Assembly (NCBI RefSeq): GCF_900106805.1
Contig: NZ_FNNP01000008.1
Span: forward strand, 1-64,000
Length of the DNA: 64,000 bases
Direction: 5' to 3'
From: Ruegeria halocynthiae
Lineage (GTDB): Bacteria > Pseudomonadota > Alphaproteobacteria > Rhodobacterales > Rhodobacteraceae
How positions within the stretch are numbered: the stretch's first letter is position 1; the number at the start of each line of letters is the position of its first letter. Both the position numbers and the translations under genes were made by a program. Shown here one piece after another: positions 25,285-34,547 of the stretch. The notes below the pieces were generated by a model. It was not told the DNA's origin and made no database searches. It saw only the letters and a program-made list of their open reading frames with translations.

Positions 25285-26775
25285 TTAGGTGGAATATGTT
25301 TTCAGAGCAGCATAGGTGCCATCGCTCCAGATCAGGTTCAGCCAACGCGAAAAAGCGTCAGAAAACCGTGTATGGTCTGACAGATTGCCGTAAGTTTGAT
25401 GCATATCCAGCCAGGCAGAAGGGCGTGATTTCGCGCGCAGAGCGGCCTTATTCAACTGGTCCCAATGTGGATCATTTGAATCAATGATCGTACCGTCTTC
25501 GCGAATACCTGCGCACATGCGGGCCCACAGGGCCTCAACCAGCGCCAGTCCTTCAACGGGGCCACCGGAGGCAAGTGCATCCCGCAATATTGGCAAAACA
25601 AAACCGGGATGCCGGGATGAGCCATCAAAGGCCACTCGGCGCGTGGTGTCGCGGATCTTGGGGTTCGAAAATCTCTTTTCAACCAAGGTAAGGTAATCCT
25701 GCGGGGTGGTCCCCTCCACGGCTTCCACATAGGGCAATATTTCCTGGGTCTGGACGTTGTGGAAGAACGCGCGCGTCAGCGGGTCAGCCATGCAATCGGT
25801 GATCGTCTTGATGCCCAGTATTTCACCCGCGTTGGCCAATACTTGATGTCCTGCATTCAGAATACGGATCTTCATGCTTTCATGAGCGTGCACATTGTCA
25901 ATTATCGTGACCTCTGCCCGTTCCCATGGCGGACGACCTGCGCAAAACTGGTCTTCTATGACCCATTGGCGATAGTTTTCATGGGTGACGGGCGCATGAT
26001 CGTCGATTCCGAGCCGTCTGATTGAGGACAGCTCCGCATCGCCTGTTGCGGGAACAATGCAGTCAACCATTGCATTGGGGAAGCGGGCGGTTTGGTCGAT
26101 CCACTGGGCAAGGTCCGGATCTGTCAATCGCGCCAGTTCAACAACGGTACGTCGCAATACGTCGCCATTGTTCTGAAGGTTGTCGCAGCTTTGGCCGGTA
26201 AAGGGCGGATATCCGGCATTACGTCTGGCGCGATAGGCCGCGATCATCGCACCGAACGCGGTGACGGGGCGGTCAGGGTTGGTAATGTCGTGCGCGATGT
26301 CAGGATGATCGACCTCAAGCCCGCCCGCCTCAGATTGATAATAACCGCCTTCGGTGACCGTCAGGGACACGATGCGGATGCATGGGTTAGACATCACAGC
26401 GATCAGGGGGGCGTTTTCAGGGTGGACTTCAACAAAATCGATCATCGACCCGATGACCTCGACCGACGCGCTGTCAGGGTCCAGCTCAACCAGGGTTGTC
26501 AGGCAATCCTGCTGCACCAATCGCGCGCGCATTGCCGCATCGCTGGGGCGCACTCCGGCACCAATGATGGCCCAATCAAAGGCCAGACCTTGCTGCATGA
26601 GACGGTGCAAATACCACGCCTGATGCGCGCGGTGGAAGTTTCCCAAACCGATATGGACGATGCCGGGGCTGAGTTTTGTGCGGTCGTAGCTCGGGGTTGA
26701 GACGCCGTCTGGCAAATCGCCAAGCGTCGCATCCGAGAGTTCCACAGCGGGCATACCATTTGTTTGATGCATCAT
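25285..26775 (-). CDS. mtlK: Mannitol 2-dehydrogenase
   Basis: The 496-residue protein is a polyol-specific long-chain dehydrogenase: GIVHIGLGNFHRAHQAWY is the NAD-binding and family signature near residue 35, and the catalytic motif KIRILNAGH carries the Lys, Asn and His of the mannitol dehydrogenase active site. The closing VALWARMCAGIREDGTIID-like region is also typical. It oxidises D-mannitol (and D-arabinitol or sorbitol) to the ketose with NAD+. It overlaps smoS by one base (TGATG), so both are co-translated. The organisation matches the Rhodobacter smo operon. Confidence 0.93.
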   Translation of the reverse strand: MMHQTNGMPAVELSDATLGDLPDGVSTPSYDRTKLSPGIVHIGLGNFHRAHQAWYLHRLMQQGLAFDWAIIGAGVRPSDAAMRARLVQQDCLTTLVELDPDSASVEVIGSMIDFVEVHPENAPLIAVMSNPCIRIVSLTVTEGGYYQSEAGGLEVDHPDIAHDITNPDRPVTAFGAMIAAYRARRNAGYPPFTGQSCDNLQNNGDVLRRTVVELARLTDPDLAQWIDQTARFPNAMVDCIVPATGDAELSSIRRLGIDDHAPVTHENYRQWVIEDQFCAGRPPWERAEVTIIDNVHAHESMKIRILNAGHQVLANAGEILGIKTITDCMADPLTRAFFHNVQTQEILPYVEAVEGTTPQDYLTLVEKRFSNPKIRDTTRRVAFDGSSRHPGFVLPILRDALASGGPVEGLALVEALWARMCAGIREDGTIIDSNDPHWDQLNKAALRAKSRPSAWLDMHQTYGNLSDHTRFSDAFSRWLNLIWSDGTYAALKTYST

Positions 26776-27548
26776 CAGCTCATCCAGTTTCCGCCGTCGA
26801 CATTGTAAGTCTGCGCCACGACGTATGAGGCATCATCGCTGGCAAGAAACACGGCCATTCCGGTAAGATCCTCGGCCTGACCCATCCGCCCGAAAGGCAC
26901 TGCTTCAGCGACCTCTTTTTTCTTTTGACCCGGGGCTTTGCCTTCGTATTTGGCAAAGAAAGCATCGACGCCGTCCCAGTGTTCGCCGTCCACAACGCCG
27001 GGCGCGATGGCGTTCACGTTAATACCGTGCTGGATCAGGTTCAGCCCGGCCGATTGCGTCAATGAGATGACGGCCGCCTTGCTGGCGCAATAAACCGCCA
27101 CAAGGCTTTCGCCGCGCCGCCCGGCCTGACTCGCCATGTTGATGATACGCCCGTTGATGCCGCTTTCGATCATATGCTTGGCGACCGCCTGTAGGGTGAA
27201 AAGCGTGCCGCTGAAATTGACGTCAAAGATGCGGGCGTAATCTGCGCGCGTGATCTCAACGACCGGCGCCGCGGAAAACAGCGCGGCGTTGTTGATCAAA
27301 ATATCGATCCGGCCGAATGCATCTATGGTGGCTGCGACACCCGCATCAATGCTGGTCTGACTGGTCACATCCATCTGCACCGCTACTGCTGCTTGACCCA
27401 TGTCAGCAGCGGCCGTCTTGGCACGATCCAGATCAATATCGGCAATCGCGACCCGCGCGCCTTCGGCCACATAGGCTTTGGCAAAGGCCAACCCGATACC
27501 ACGTGCCGCACCGGTGATTAGCGCTGATTTTCCAGCCAGTCGCATCAT
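26775..27548 (-). CDS. smoS: Sorbitol (L-iditol 2-)dehydrogenase, SDR family
   Basis: The 257-residue classical SDR has TGAARGIG near residue 14, NNAALF, catalytic INMASQAG serine and YCASK (YxxxK) at about residues 153-157, and a C-terminal [10 protein letters not shown]. Length, sequence style and location between an ABC ATPase gene and mtlK match SmoS of Rhodobacter sphaeroides, which oxidises sorbitol to fructose, and galactitol to tagatose, with NAD+. It overlaps both neighbours by a few bases (ATGA upstream, TGATG downstream). Confidence 0.92.
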   Translation of the reverse strand: MMRLAGKSALITGAARGIGLAFAKAYVAEGARVAIADIDLDRAKTAAADMGQAAVAVQMDVTSQTSIDAGVAATIDAFGRIDILINNAALFSAAPVVEITRADYARIFDVNFSGTLFTLQAVAKHMIESGINGRIINMASQAGRRGESLVAVYCASKAAVISLTQSAGLNLIQHGINVNAIAPGVVDGEHWDGVDAFFAKYEGKAPGQKKKEVAEAVPFGRMGQAEDLTGMAVFLASDDASYVVAQTYNVDGGNWMS

Positions 27549-28549
27549 GCGATCCGCAACCCGTCAGCATCAAAGCGATGAATTTCGTCAACCCTTGGCG
27601 CCAAATGAATGGTATCGCCGTGCTTTAGGTTCACATCGCCGATGGCACGGACCGTCAATGTCTCGGCCAAGCCGGTATTGTGAATGTGAAAGAACGTGTC
27701 AGAACCAAGATGTTCAGCCACGCCCACTGTCCCCTGCCATTGACCGCCACTTTCGACGACATCGATGTGTTCGGGACGCACACCAATGGTATGGGCGTTG
27801 TGTTTTGCGGCCTCGCCTCCGGTCATCAGGTTCATCTTGGGCGACCCGATGAAACCCGCTACAAATGTATTGCGTGGGGTATGATAGAGCTCCAGCGGGG
27901 TGCCCACTTGTTCAATTACACCGGCCTGCAACACAACGATCTTGTCGGCCATCGTCATGGCTTCGACTTGATCATGGGTCACGTAGACCATCGTTGTTTC
28001 CAGACGTTTGTGCAGTTCACTGATTTCAAGACGCATACCGACTCGCAGTGCGGCATCGAGGTTTGACAACGGCTCATCGAACAGGAACGCTGCCGGATCA
28101 CGGACAATGGCGCGACCAATGGCGACCCGCTGACGCTGACCCCCTGATAACTGCCCCGGACGACGGTCCAGATAGTCGGTCAGGTTCAGAACTGATGCGG
28201 CCCGTTCGACCCGCTTGGTAATCTCAACCTGATTCAGTTTGGCCATCCGCAACGGAAAGGCGATGTTCTTACGCACTGACATATGCGGGTAGAGCGCATA
28301 GGATTGGAACACCATCGCAAGACCGCGTTTTGCAGGCACAACATCTGTTGCATCCTGACCGTCGATCTCAATATGACCTGTCGTTATGTCCTCAAGCCCT
28401 GCAATCAGACGCAGGAGTGTTGATTTCCCACAGCCCGAGGGGCCGACGAAAACAGTGAACTCTCCGTCCTGAATGATCAGGTCCAAGGGCGGGATGACTT
28501 GTACATCGCCAAAGCTCTTGGTCACTTGTTTGAGTTGTATCTGTCCCAT
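27545..28549 (-). CDS. smoK: Polyol ABC transporter ATP-binding protein
   Basis: The 334-residue protein of the MalK/UgpC group: Walker [10 protein letters not shown] at residues 37-45, signature [14 protein letters not shown], Walker [11 protein letters not shown], His switch THDQVEAMT, and a C-terminal TOBE regulatory domain ([13 protein letters not shown]). It energises uptake of sorbitol/mannitol through the two permeases encoded just upstream. It is coupled to smoS by a four-base overlap. Confidence 0.93.
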   Translation of the reverse strand: MGQIQLKQVTKSFGDVQVIPPLDLIIQDGEFTVFVGPSGCGKSTLLRLIAGLEDITTGHIEIDGQDATDVVPAKRGLAMVFQSYALYPHMSVRKNIAFPLRMAKLNQVEITKRVERAASVLNLTDYLDRRPGQLSGGQRQRVAIGRAIVRDPAAFLFDEPLSNLDAALRVGMRLEISELHKRLETTMVYVTHDQVEAMTMADKIVVLQAGVIEQVGTPLELYHTPRNTFVAGFIGSPKMNLMTGGEAAKHNAHTIGVRPEHIDVVESGGQWQGTVGVAEHLGSDTFFHIHNTGLAETLTVRAIGDVNLKHGDTIHLAPRVDEIHRFDADGLRIA

Positions 28550-28561
28550 AGTACAGGTTCC

Positions 28562-29392
28562 CTATTTCACCGCGCCAAACGTCAAGCCGCGGACCAGTTG
28601 TTTCTGGCTGAACCAGCCAAGGATGAGGATTGGAGTGATGGCCATAGTCGAGGCCGCGCTGAGTTTTGCGAAAAACAGGCCTTCGGGGCTGGAGTAACTG
28701 GCAATGAAGGCCGTCAGCGGGGCCGCATTGGCCGCCGTCAGGTTGAGTGTCCAGAACGCTTCGTTCCACGCAAGGATGAAGTTCAGAAGGATCGTGGACG
28801 CAATACCGGGGATTGCCATTGGGGTCAGCACATAGAGGATTTCCTCTTTCAGCGTTGCACCGTCCATACGCGCGGCTTCAAGGATTTCGCCGGGGATTTC
28901 CTTGAAGTAGGTGTATAGCATCCAGACGATAATCGGCAGGTTGATGAGCATCAGCACAACCACCAGACCTCCACGGGTGTCGAGCAGATCGAACTGAACG
29001 AAAATCAGCGAGATCGGGTAAAGCACACCTACTGCGGGCAGCATTTTGGTCGAGAGCATCCACAACAGGACGTCTTTGGTCCGTTTGGAGGGTACAAAGG
29101 CCATGGACCAGGCTGCGGGAATTGCCACAAGGATGCCAAGTATTGTGGACCCGCCGGCAATGATCACCGAATTCCACAGGAACTTCATATAGTCAGACCG
29201 TTCCTGCACGAGCGCATAGTTTTCCAGCGTCCAGTCAAAGGCAAAGAACAGCGGTGGATCGTTGATCGCCTGTGCCTCGGTCTTGAAGCTGGTCAGGATG
29301 GTCCAGTAGATCGGAAAAAAGATAATCAGGCCAATTGTCCAGGCGGCAGCGGTGGTGATCATCTTGCGTTGTTTTGTGACAGTGCGTGACAT
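28562..29392 (-). CDS. smoG: Polyol ABC transporter permease 2
   Basis: The 276-residue protein has six predicted membrane segments and the EAA loop ILEAARMDGATLKEEILYV (binding site for the ATPase) about two thirds along. It is the MalG-type subunit of a carbohydrate ABC importer. The gene is 13 bp downstream of smoF and 12 bp upstream of smoK, in the order binding protein-permease-permease-ATPase. Confidence 0.92.
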   Translation of the reverse strand: MSRTVTKQRKMITTAAAWTIGLIIFFPIYWTILTSFKTEAQAINDPPLFFAFDWTLENYALVQERSDYMKFLWNSVIIAGGSTILGILVAIPAAWSMAFVPSKRTKDVLLWMLSTKMLPAVGVLYPISLIFVQFDLLDTRGGLVVVLMLINLPIIVWMLYTYFKEIPGEILEAARMDGATLKEEILYVLTPMAIPGIASTILLNFILAWNEAFWTLNLTAANAAPLTAFIASYSSPEGLFFAKLSAASTMAITPILILGWFSQKQLVRGLTFGAVK

Positions 29393-29405
29393 GTGATCAA
29401 CCCCT

Positions 29406-30284
29406 TCAGGCGTCCAGATTTTTGCCGACGATGCGCATCAGAAAGATGGCGACTATGTTGGCAAGGATGATGGCGTAAACACCGCCAGCAGAGCCCAGCC
29501 CGATATTCTGGCTGTCGATGACACGCTGGAAAATCAGGTAGGTGAGGGTTCGGGTGCCGAAAGCGCCGCCTGTGGTCACGAAAATCTCGGCAAAGATCGA
29601 CAATAGAAAGATCGTCTGGATCAGAACAACGATGGTGATGGCGCGGGCCAGATGCGGCAGCACAATAAACCAAAAACGTTTCAGCACGGGTGCGCCGTCC
29701 ATTTCAGCCGCTTCAAGTTGTTCGCTATCAAGTGACTGAATGGCTGTCAGAAGAATGAGTGTGGCAAATGGCAACCACTGCCAGGAAACGATCATGATAA
29801 TCGAGCTTAGCGATGCGTCTTGCAGCCAGGCCACCGGTTCGGCCCCAAAGAACCGCCAGAGATGGGCGAAGATACCATTGACCGGGTCCATCAGCATATT
29901 TTTCCAAACCAACGCAGACACGGTAGGCATGACAAAAAACGGTGCAATTACAAGGATGCGAACAACGCCTTGACCCCACATCGGCTGATCCAGAAGGATC
30001 GCCAGCAATATGCCGAGCACGAGTGTGATCAACAGCACGCCACCCACCATCACAAGCGTTGTTTGCACAGAGGGCCAGAAGGAACTGGACGACAGGAACC
30101 GGGAATAGTTCGCAAACCCAACCCAATCCAGTCCTCGGTCAATGCTGTCACCGCGTAGGGGCAGGTATTTGGTGAACGAGAACCACAAGGTCATGATCAG
30201 GGGGACCAGCATCCAACCCAAAAGCAGGACCACTGCGGGTGCCATCATAAAGCGGGCGGCGGATCTGGAGGCTTTGGTGGCCAT
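29406..30284 (-). CDS. smoF: Polyol ABC transporter permease 1
   Basis: The 292-residue MalF-type permease starts at ATG 30284 behind AGGAGAGGAC; the frame further upstream has no ribosome site. Six membrane segments and the EAA loop QLEAAEMDGAPVLKRFWFIV are visible. It pairs with SmoG to form the transmembrane channel for polyols. Confidence 0.92.
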   Translation of the reverse strand: MATKASRSAARFMMAPAVVLLLGWMLVPLIMTLWFSFTKYLPLRGDSIDRGLDWVGFANYSRFLSSSSFWPSVQTTLVMVGGVLLITLVLGILLAILLDQPMWGQGVVRILVIAPFFVMPTVSALVWKNMLMDPVNGIFAHLWRFFGAEPVAWLQDASLSSIIMIVSWQWLPFATLILLTAIQSLDSEQLEAAEMDGAPVLKRFWFIVLPHLARAITIVVLIQTIFLLSIFAEIFVTTGGAFGTRTLTYLIFQRVIDSQNIGLGSAGGVYAIILANIVAIFLMRIVGKNLDA

Positions 30285-30359
30285 TGGACGGTCCTCTCCT
30301 GTGGACGGGTGTACCGAACTGGATCGTAACAAAGGTAATTTTGAAAGTCGTGGGGATCG

Positions 30360-30380
30360 GGGGGCAGCGGATGCGCCCCC
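30360..30380 (-). other. Intercistronic hairpin between smoE and smoF
   Basis: GGGGGC and GCCCCC flank a 9-base loop in the 110-bp gap after the binding-protein gene. There is no T-run. Such hairpins after binding-protein genes commonly stabilise the upstream mRNA so that the binding protein is made in excess; that role is inferred here. Confidence 0.4.
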
Positions 30381-30394
30381 TGATATCAGGACGC

Positions 30395-31708
30395 TTAGCG
30401 GTAACCTGCGGCTTCCATTGCGTCGTTTGTAATGGCCTGAGCTTTCTCAAGCGCTTCTTCGATGGTCTGCTGACCAGCATAAGCGGCTGAGAATTCCTGG
30501 CTTACTTCGGTTGCGATGCCTGCAAATTCCGGGATTGCCGCGAACTGAATGCCAACATAGGGGCTTGGTTCCACGGTGGAATCATTCGGATCAGCCGACA
30601 GGATCGAGTCGAGCGTCATCTGAGCGAACGGGACAGCCTGATAGTTTGGGTTTTCATACAGGGACGTCCGCGCGCCCGGAGGGACATTGGCCCAGCCTTC
30701 ATTCTCGGCGACCAGATCGATATAGCCCGTCGAGGTTGCCCATTCGATGAATTGCTTGGCTTCTGCCTCCTGCTGGGTGCCAGCCGGAATTGCCAATGCC
30801 CATGCCCACAGCCAGTTTGACCGCTTGCCCAGACCTGTGTCGGGCGCAAGTGCAAAGCCAACGCTGTCAGCAACTGTGGAATCGTCACCGGTTACGAAAG
30901 ACGCCGCAACAGTCGCGTCGATCCACATGCCGCACTTGCCTTGATTGAACAGCGACAGGTTTTCGTTGAACCCATTAGTCGCGTATCCAGTCGGACCGGA
31001 GGCATCCATCATGTTCTTGTAGAAAGTAAGCGTATTGGCCCATGGCTCTGTGTCGAACTGCGCGTTCCAGTCCATGTCGAACCAACGTGCGCCGAACGAG
31101 TTGGACATAGCAGTGATGAACGCACCACCTTCGCCCCAACCAGCCTTACCACGCAGGCAGATGCCGTTGATGTCAGCGTCGCGGTCGGTCATTGCAGCGG
31201 CAGCTTCAGCGATAAAGTCCCATGTTGGCGCGTCCGGCATCTCGAGGCCCGCAGCCTCCATCAGGTCCGTACGGTACATGATCATCGAACTTTCACCATA
31301 AAACGGTGCCGCATAGAGCGTTCCGTCATGGGAAAGGCCACCTGCCATTGCAGGCAGGATGTCACCAACATTGTAGTCTTCGGACAGATCGTCCAGCGGA
31401 ACCAGCCACCCGTTCGAGCCCCAGATCGGGGTTTCGTACATGCCGATTGTCATGATGTCGAACGCCCCACCTTTGGTGGTGATGTCGGTCGTGACACGCT
31501 GGCGCAGTACGTTTTCTTCCAGTGTGACCCACTCGACTGCGATGCCGGTATCTTCGGTAAATTTGTCGGTATAACCCTGCATACGGATCATGTCGCCATT
31601 ATTAACTGTGGCGATTGTGATCGTTGCGGAAGGGTCGGCTGCGAAAGCACCAGTTGCTGTAATCAGCGATAGCGCAGTTGCAGCACAAAGCGTGCTCTTC
31701 AAGGACAT
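30395..31708 (-). CDS. smoE: Polyol ABC transporter periplasmic binding protein
   Basis: The 437-residue protein has a Sec signal (LCAATALSLITATGAFA) and is a family 1 extracellular solute-binding protein, with TITIATVNNGDMIRMQGYTD opening the mature chain and the motif KRSNWLWAWALAIPAGTQQ. It delivers sorbitol/mannitol to SmoFG. It is the first structural gene of the operon, with a 14-bp palindrome 71 bp upstream of its start. Confidence 0.9.
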   Translation of the reverse strand: MSLKSTLCAATALSLITATGAFAADPSATITIATVNNGDMIRMQGYTDKFTEDTGIAVEWVTLEENVLRQRVTTDITTKGGAFDIMTIGMYETPIWGSNGWLVPLDDLSEDYNVGDILPAMAGGLSHDGTLYAAPFYGESSMIMYRTDLMEAAGLEMPDAPTWDFIAEAAAAMTDRDADINGICLRGKAGWGEGGAFITAMSNSFGARWFDMDWNAQFDTEPWANTLTFYKNMMDASGPTGYATNGFNENLSLFNQGKCGMWIDATVAASFVTGDDSTVADSVGFALAPDTGLGKRSNWLWAWALAIPAGTQQEAEAKQFIEWATSTGYIDLVAENEGWANVPPGARTSLYENPNYQAVPFAQMTLDSILSADPNDSTVEPSPYVGIQFAAIPEFAGIATEVSQEFSAAYAGQQTIEEALEKAQAITNDAMEAAGYR

Positions 31709-31778
31709 CCGGTTTCCTCCCTGATTGGATGTTGTGCAACAAGGCTAATCGGATAAGCAACGCGGCGTCAATGTAAAT

Positions 31779-31792
31779 TTTACGCGCGTAAA
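31779..31792. promoter_or_regulatory. Putative LacI-family operator in the smoE promoter region
   Basis: TTTACGCGCGTAAA is a perfect 14-bp palindrome with a central CG, the usual form of LacI-family operators. It lies between the lacI-type stop at 31805 and smoE, in the only promoter-sized gap of the operon. A related sequence occurs upstream of the regulator gene (32892). Autoregulation plus control of smoE is inferred. Confidence 0.6.
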
Positions 31793-31804
31793 GTTATTCG
31801 GAGT

Positions 31805-32830
31805 CTACGCGGAGTCCCGCAAAATCAACTTCCCCTCAAGTCTCGTGCTTTTCCAAGGTGATACCTGCCCCTCAATCGCTGTGAAAAGTGCCTCGGCCGC
31901 GGTCTGAGATACCGCGTCGTAGTTGTGTGAAATCGTCGTAAGCGGCGGGCAAGTATAGCGCGAATGGGGGTGACCGTCTTGTCCGGCGACCCGAATCGCG
32001 CAGTCGTCGCCACGCCCTACGCGGATATTTTTTTCATAACAGGCGGTCAGCAGGCCAATTGCCAATCGATCATTGCTGCACAAGATCGTATTGGTCGAAA
32101 AGCGCCCCTGATCCAGCACCTCATGCCCGCCTAGGCGACCAATTTCTTCGAACCCCCAACCTTCACCTTCAACAGAAATGACGTCCGGAGAATGACCGAA
32201 TTCCTCCATCGCATTCAGATAGCTTTGACGACGCCGGTGCGCGTTCGGGTTTGCGGGGGTTTTCATCTCAAAAAAGCAGGGCGGTTCGCCCGTCCTGCAC
32301 AAGTAGTCTGTGATATGGGCTGTGAACTGAAAGTTATCAGAGCCTACAAAAGCAAGACCAATCTCATCGACGCTACTGTCGAAAATCAAAGTGGGGACGT
32401 CTTCGCAAAACTTTTCCAGTGCCTTCCGGTCCGACGCGCGCCCCAGTGGAGCCAACAGGACACCAGCGGGTTTGAGAGACCGGAGCGTCTCCAGAACCTC
32501 GACCTCAAATGCGGGATCCCCGTGTGAGCTGAACAGTGTTGGGCGATACCCTGCGGCGATACATCTTTGTTCAAGGTTTCGCGCAATCTCCGCAAAATAG
32601 GGATCCGACAATAGGGGCACCACAACCCCAACATTCTTTGTCAACTTCCGATTCTGGTTCATCGCATAGATGTTGGGGCGATAATCATACTGCTCTAATG
32701 CAGCCTCAATCCGCGTACGTGTGCTGGCTCGGACACTGGCTGGGTCATTGAAATACTTCGAGACTGTAGGACGAGAGATACCACTCATTCGGGCAAATTC
32801 TTCCATGTTTCGAATTTTATCGTCCGCCAT
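31805..32830 (-). CDS. LacI-family transcriptional regulator of the polyol operon
   Basis: The 341-residue protein from ATG 32830 (CGGAG upstream; an earlier GTG at 32848 is possible) begins with a LacI helix-turn-helix: MEEFARMSGISRPTVSKYFN then hinge-type ASTRTRIEAALEQYDYRPN. The rest is a periplasmic-binding-protein-like effector domain (VGVVVPLLSDPYFAEIA...). It is transcribed in the same direction as smoE and stands directly upstream, so it most likely senses a polyol or ketose and controls the operon through the palindromes on either side of its gene. Confidence 0.9.
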   Translation of the reverse strand: MADDKIRNMEEFARMSGISRPTVSKYFNDPASVRASTRTRIEAALEQYDYRPNIYAMNQNRKLTKNVGVVVPLLSDPYFAEIARNLEQRCIAAGYRPTLFSSHGDPAFEVEVLETLRSLKPAGVLLAPLGRASDRKALEKFCEDVPTLIFDSSVDEIGLAFVGSDNFQFTAHITDYLCRTGEPPCFFEMKTPANPNAHRRRQSYLNAMEEFGHSPDVISVEGEGWGFEEIGRLGGHEVLDQGRFSTNTILCSNDRLAIGLLTACYEKNIRVGRGDDCAIRVAGQDGHPHSRYTCPPLTTISHNYDAVSQTAAEALFTAIEGQVSPWKSTRLEGKLILRDSA

Positions 32831-32891
32831 CACTGGTCGCTCCGTCACATTTCTGCGTTAAGAATTGAATTTTCCGCAATTGTATAATTTC

Positions 32892-32904
32892 TTGTCGCGC
32901 GCAA
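32892..32904. promoter_or_regulatory. Second putative LacI-type operator, upstream of the regulator gene
   Basis: TTGTCGCGCGCAA is a near-palindrome sharing the CGCGCG core with the smoE operator at 31779. It lies about 60 bp before the regulator start, consistent with autoregulation. Only two sites are available, so the consensus is weak. Confidence 0.4.
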
Positions 32905-33381
32905 AAAAGCAACTTTTCGCTGAGCATCGTTCTATACGTTCCGGACCCAGTGTATGACGGCAATCGGGAAGTATCCAAAGTGGCCTTCTGGGTCACATAA
33001 GGGGGCTGTTTCTTGCTGATCGCACCTCAAAAACATTCCACGTTCTTAGGGAAGCTAACAATAGTCATCCTCATCGTGTGTGGCAGCAAGGGAGTAAGCA
33101 ATGAGGCGCACCAAAAGACACTGCAAGCAAAAAACCCACACCGAAATTTTCGCAATTTAACTTTACAGCAAACCAGAACTTCGAAGGCGGCTTTGGACAA
33201 ATAGTTGCCGTTTGTTCGAACCGCAGCATTGGTTGAAGTGGACTCGCAGCCGACATTCGGTCATTTCACTCAGGCAATTGACGGGCACCTGTGGGTCAAG
33301 GTCGGCAAGGGGCTTCGACCTGCCGAATACGCCTGCAGCATCTAGGCAGAACGGCAAGAGCGGATTAGGGTTCAAAAGCGA
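32905..33381. other. Intergenic stretch with degenerate repeat-like sequence
   Basis: No gene is supported here. The part from about 33175 to 33260 has a GCAGCATT...GCAGCCGACATTCGG texture resembling the dispersed intergenic repeat of this genome, but too diverged to align with confidence. The rest holds the upstream promoter region of the LacI-type gene. Confidence 0.35.
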
Positions 33382-33414
33382 GAAAAAAAGGCCCACAAAA
33401 AAACATGCGGGCCT
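33382..33414 (-). terminator. Rho-independent terminator of the nucleoside transporter operon
   Basis: On the minus strand AGGCCC and GGGCCT form a 6-bp stem (inverted repeats at 33389-33394 and 33409-33414) followed by a run of seven T (33382-33388). It lies 25 bp beyond the stop of the BMP binding-protein gene, the last gene of the minus-strand transport operon. Confidence 0.8.
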
Positions 33415-33438
33415 CGTTGATGATTTTGGGGTCAGGTC

Positions 33439-34512
33439 TTACTGCGGTATTTCACCTTCCAGACCTTCGACGTAGAAGTTCATGCCAGCCAGCGTGCCGT
33501 CATCTGCGGTCTCGCCATCGGCCAGCCAGTCGCTGCCGTCTTGCTTTTTCAGCGGACCGGTGAAGGCGTGATAGCTGCCATCGGCAAGCGCCGCCTTGAG
33601 GGCCAGGGCTTCTTCCTTGACGTCAGCCGGAACCGCATCCGAGATTTCTCCGATCTCAACCATGCCCGGGCCAATGCCGTCCCAGGTGTTGGCGGTTGAC
33701 CAAGTGCCATCCGCGACAGCCTGAACCCGCGCGATGTAGTAGGGTGCCCAATTGTCGATGATTGAGCTGACGCGAGGCATCGGAGCGTATTCGCCCATGT
33801 CCGACGCTTGACCGAAGGTAATCACGTTGCCAGCCTCTTGTGCGGCGGCCTGAGGTGCGGTCGAGTCGGTGTGCTGCAGGATCACATCGGCGCCTTGTTC
33901 GATCAGAACGGTGGCAGCGTCAGCCTCTTTTGCCGGATCGAACCAGGTGTAGGCCCAGACAATTTTGAATTCGACGTCGGGGTTCACCTTCTTGGCGTGG
34001 ATATAAGCCGAGTTTATGCCTCGGATCACCTCGGGGATTGGGTAAGAACCAATATAGCCGATGGTGTTCGATTTGGTCATTTTACCGGCTATGTGACCCT
34101 GAACCGCGCGACCTTCGTAGAAGCGGGCCGAGTAGACCGAGACGTTGTCGGCGGTCTTATAACCGGTCGCGTGTTCAAATTTCACATCCGGGAATTTCTT
34201 GGCCACGTTGATGGTCGGATCCATGTAGCCGAACGAGGTGGTGAAGATCAGATCGGCGCCATCCAGAGCCATCTGCGTCATCACACGTTCCGCATCTGGA
34301 CCCTCGGGCACTGATTCAACGAATACGGTTTCAACCTTATCGCCAAAGTGTTCCTCAACGGCCAAACGGCCCTTGTTGTGTTCATAGGTCCAGCCACCAT
34401 CGCCCACAGGGCCGACATAGACGAAACCGACTTTGGTTTTGTCCTGCGCTACAGCACCGGTCGCCAGACCCAGCGCTATCGTAGCCGTTGTCAGAAGTGA
34501 TTTGAATTTCAT
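33439..34512 (-). CDS. BMP-family (PnrA-like) nucleoside-binding ABC transporter protein
   Basis: The 357-residue protein starts at ATG 34512 behind GGGGAG. It has a Sec signal (SLLTTATIALGLATGAVAQ) and the BMP fold: KVGFVYVGPVGDGGWTYEHN at the mature N-terminus, LIFTTSFGYMDPTINVA, and TIGYIGSYPIPEVIRGINSA. PnrA-type proteins bind purine nucleosides. The gene is last in a permease-permease-ATPase-xdh cluster, so a purine or purine nucleoside is the likely ligand. Confidence 0.9.
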   Translation of the reverse strand: MKFKSLLTTATIALGLATGAVAQDKTKVGFVYVGPVGDGGWTYEHNKGRLAVEEHFGDKVETVFVESVPEGPDAERVMTQMALDGADLIFTTSFGYMDPTINVAKKFPDVKFEHATGYKTADNVSVYSARFYEGRAVQGHIAGKMTKSNTIGYIGSYPIPEVIRGINSAYIHAKKVNPDVEFKIVWAYTWFDPAKEADAATVLIEQGADVILQHTDSTAPQAAAQEAGNVITFGQASDMGEYAPMPRVSSIIDNWAPYYIARVQAVADGTWSTANTWDGIGPGMVEIGEISDAVPADVKEEALALKAALADGSYHAFTGPLKKQDGSDWLADGETADDGTLAGMNFYVEGLEGEIPQ

Positions 34513-34547
34513 GTAGTTACTCCCCAAGTTGGTTCAGTTGGCCCCGT

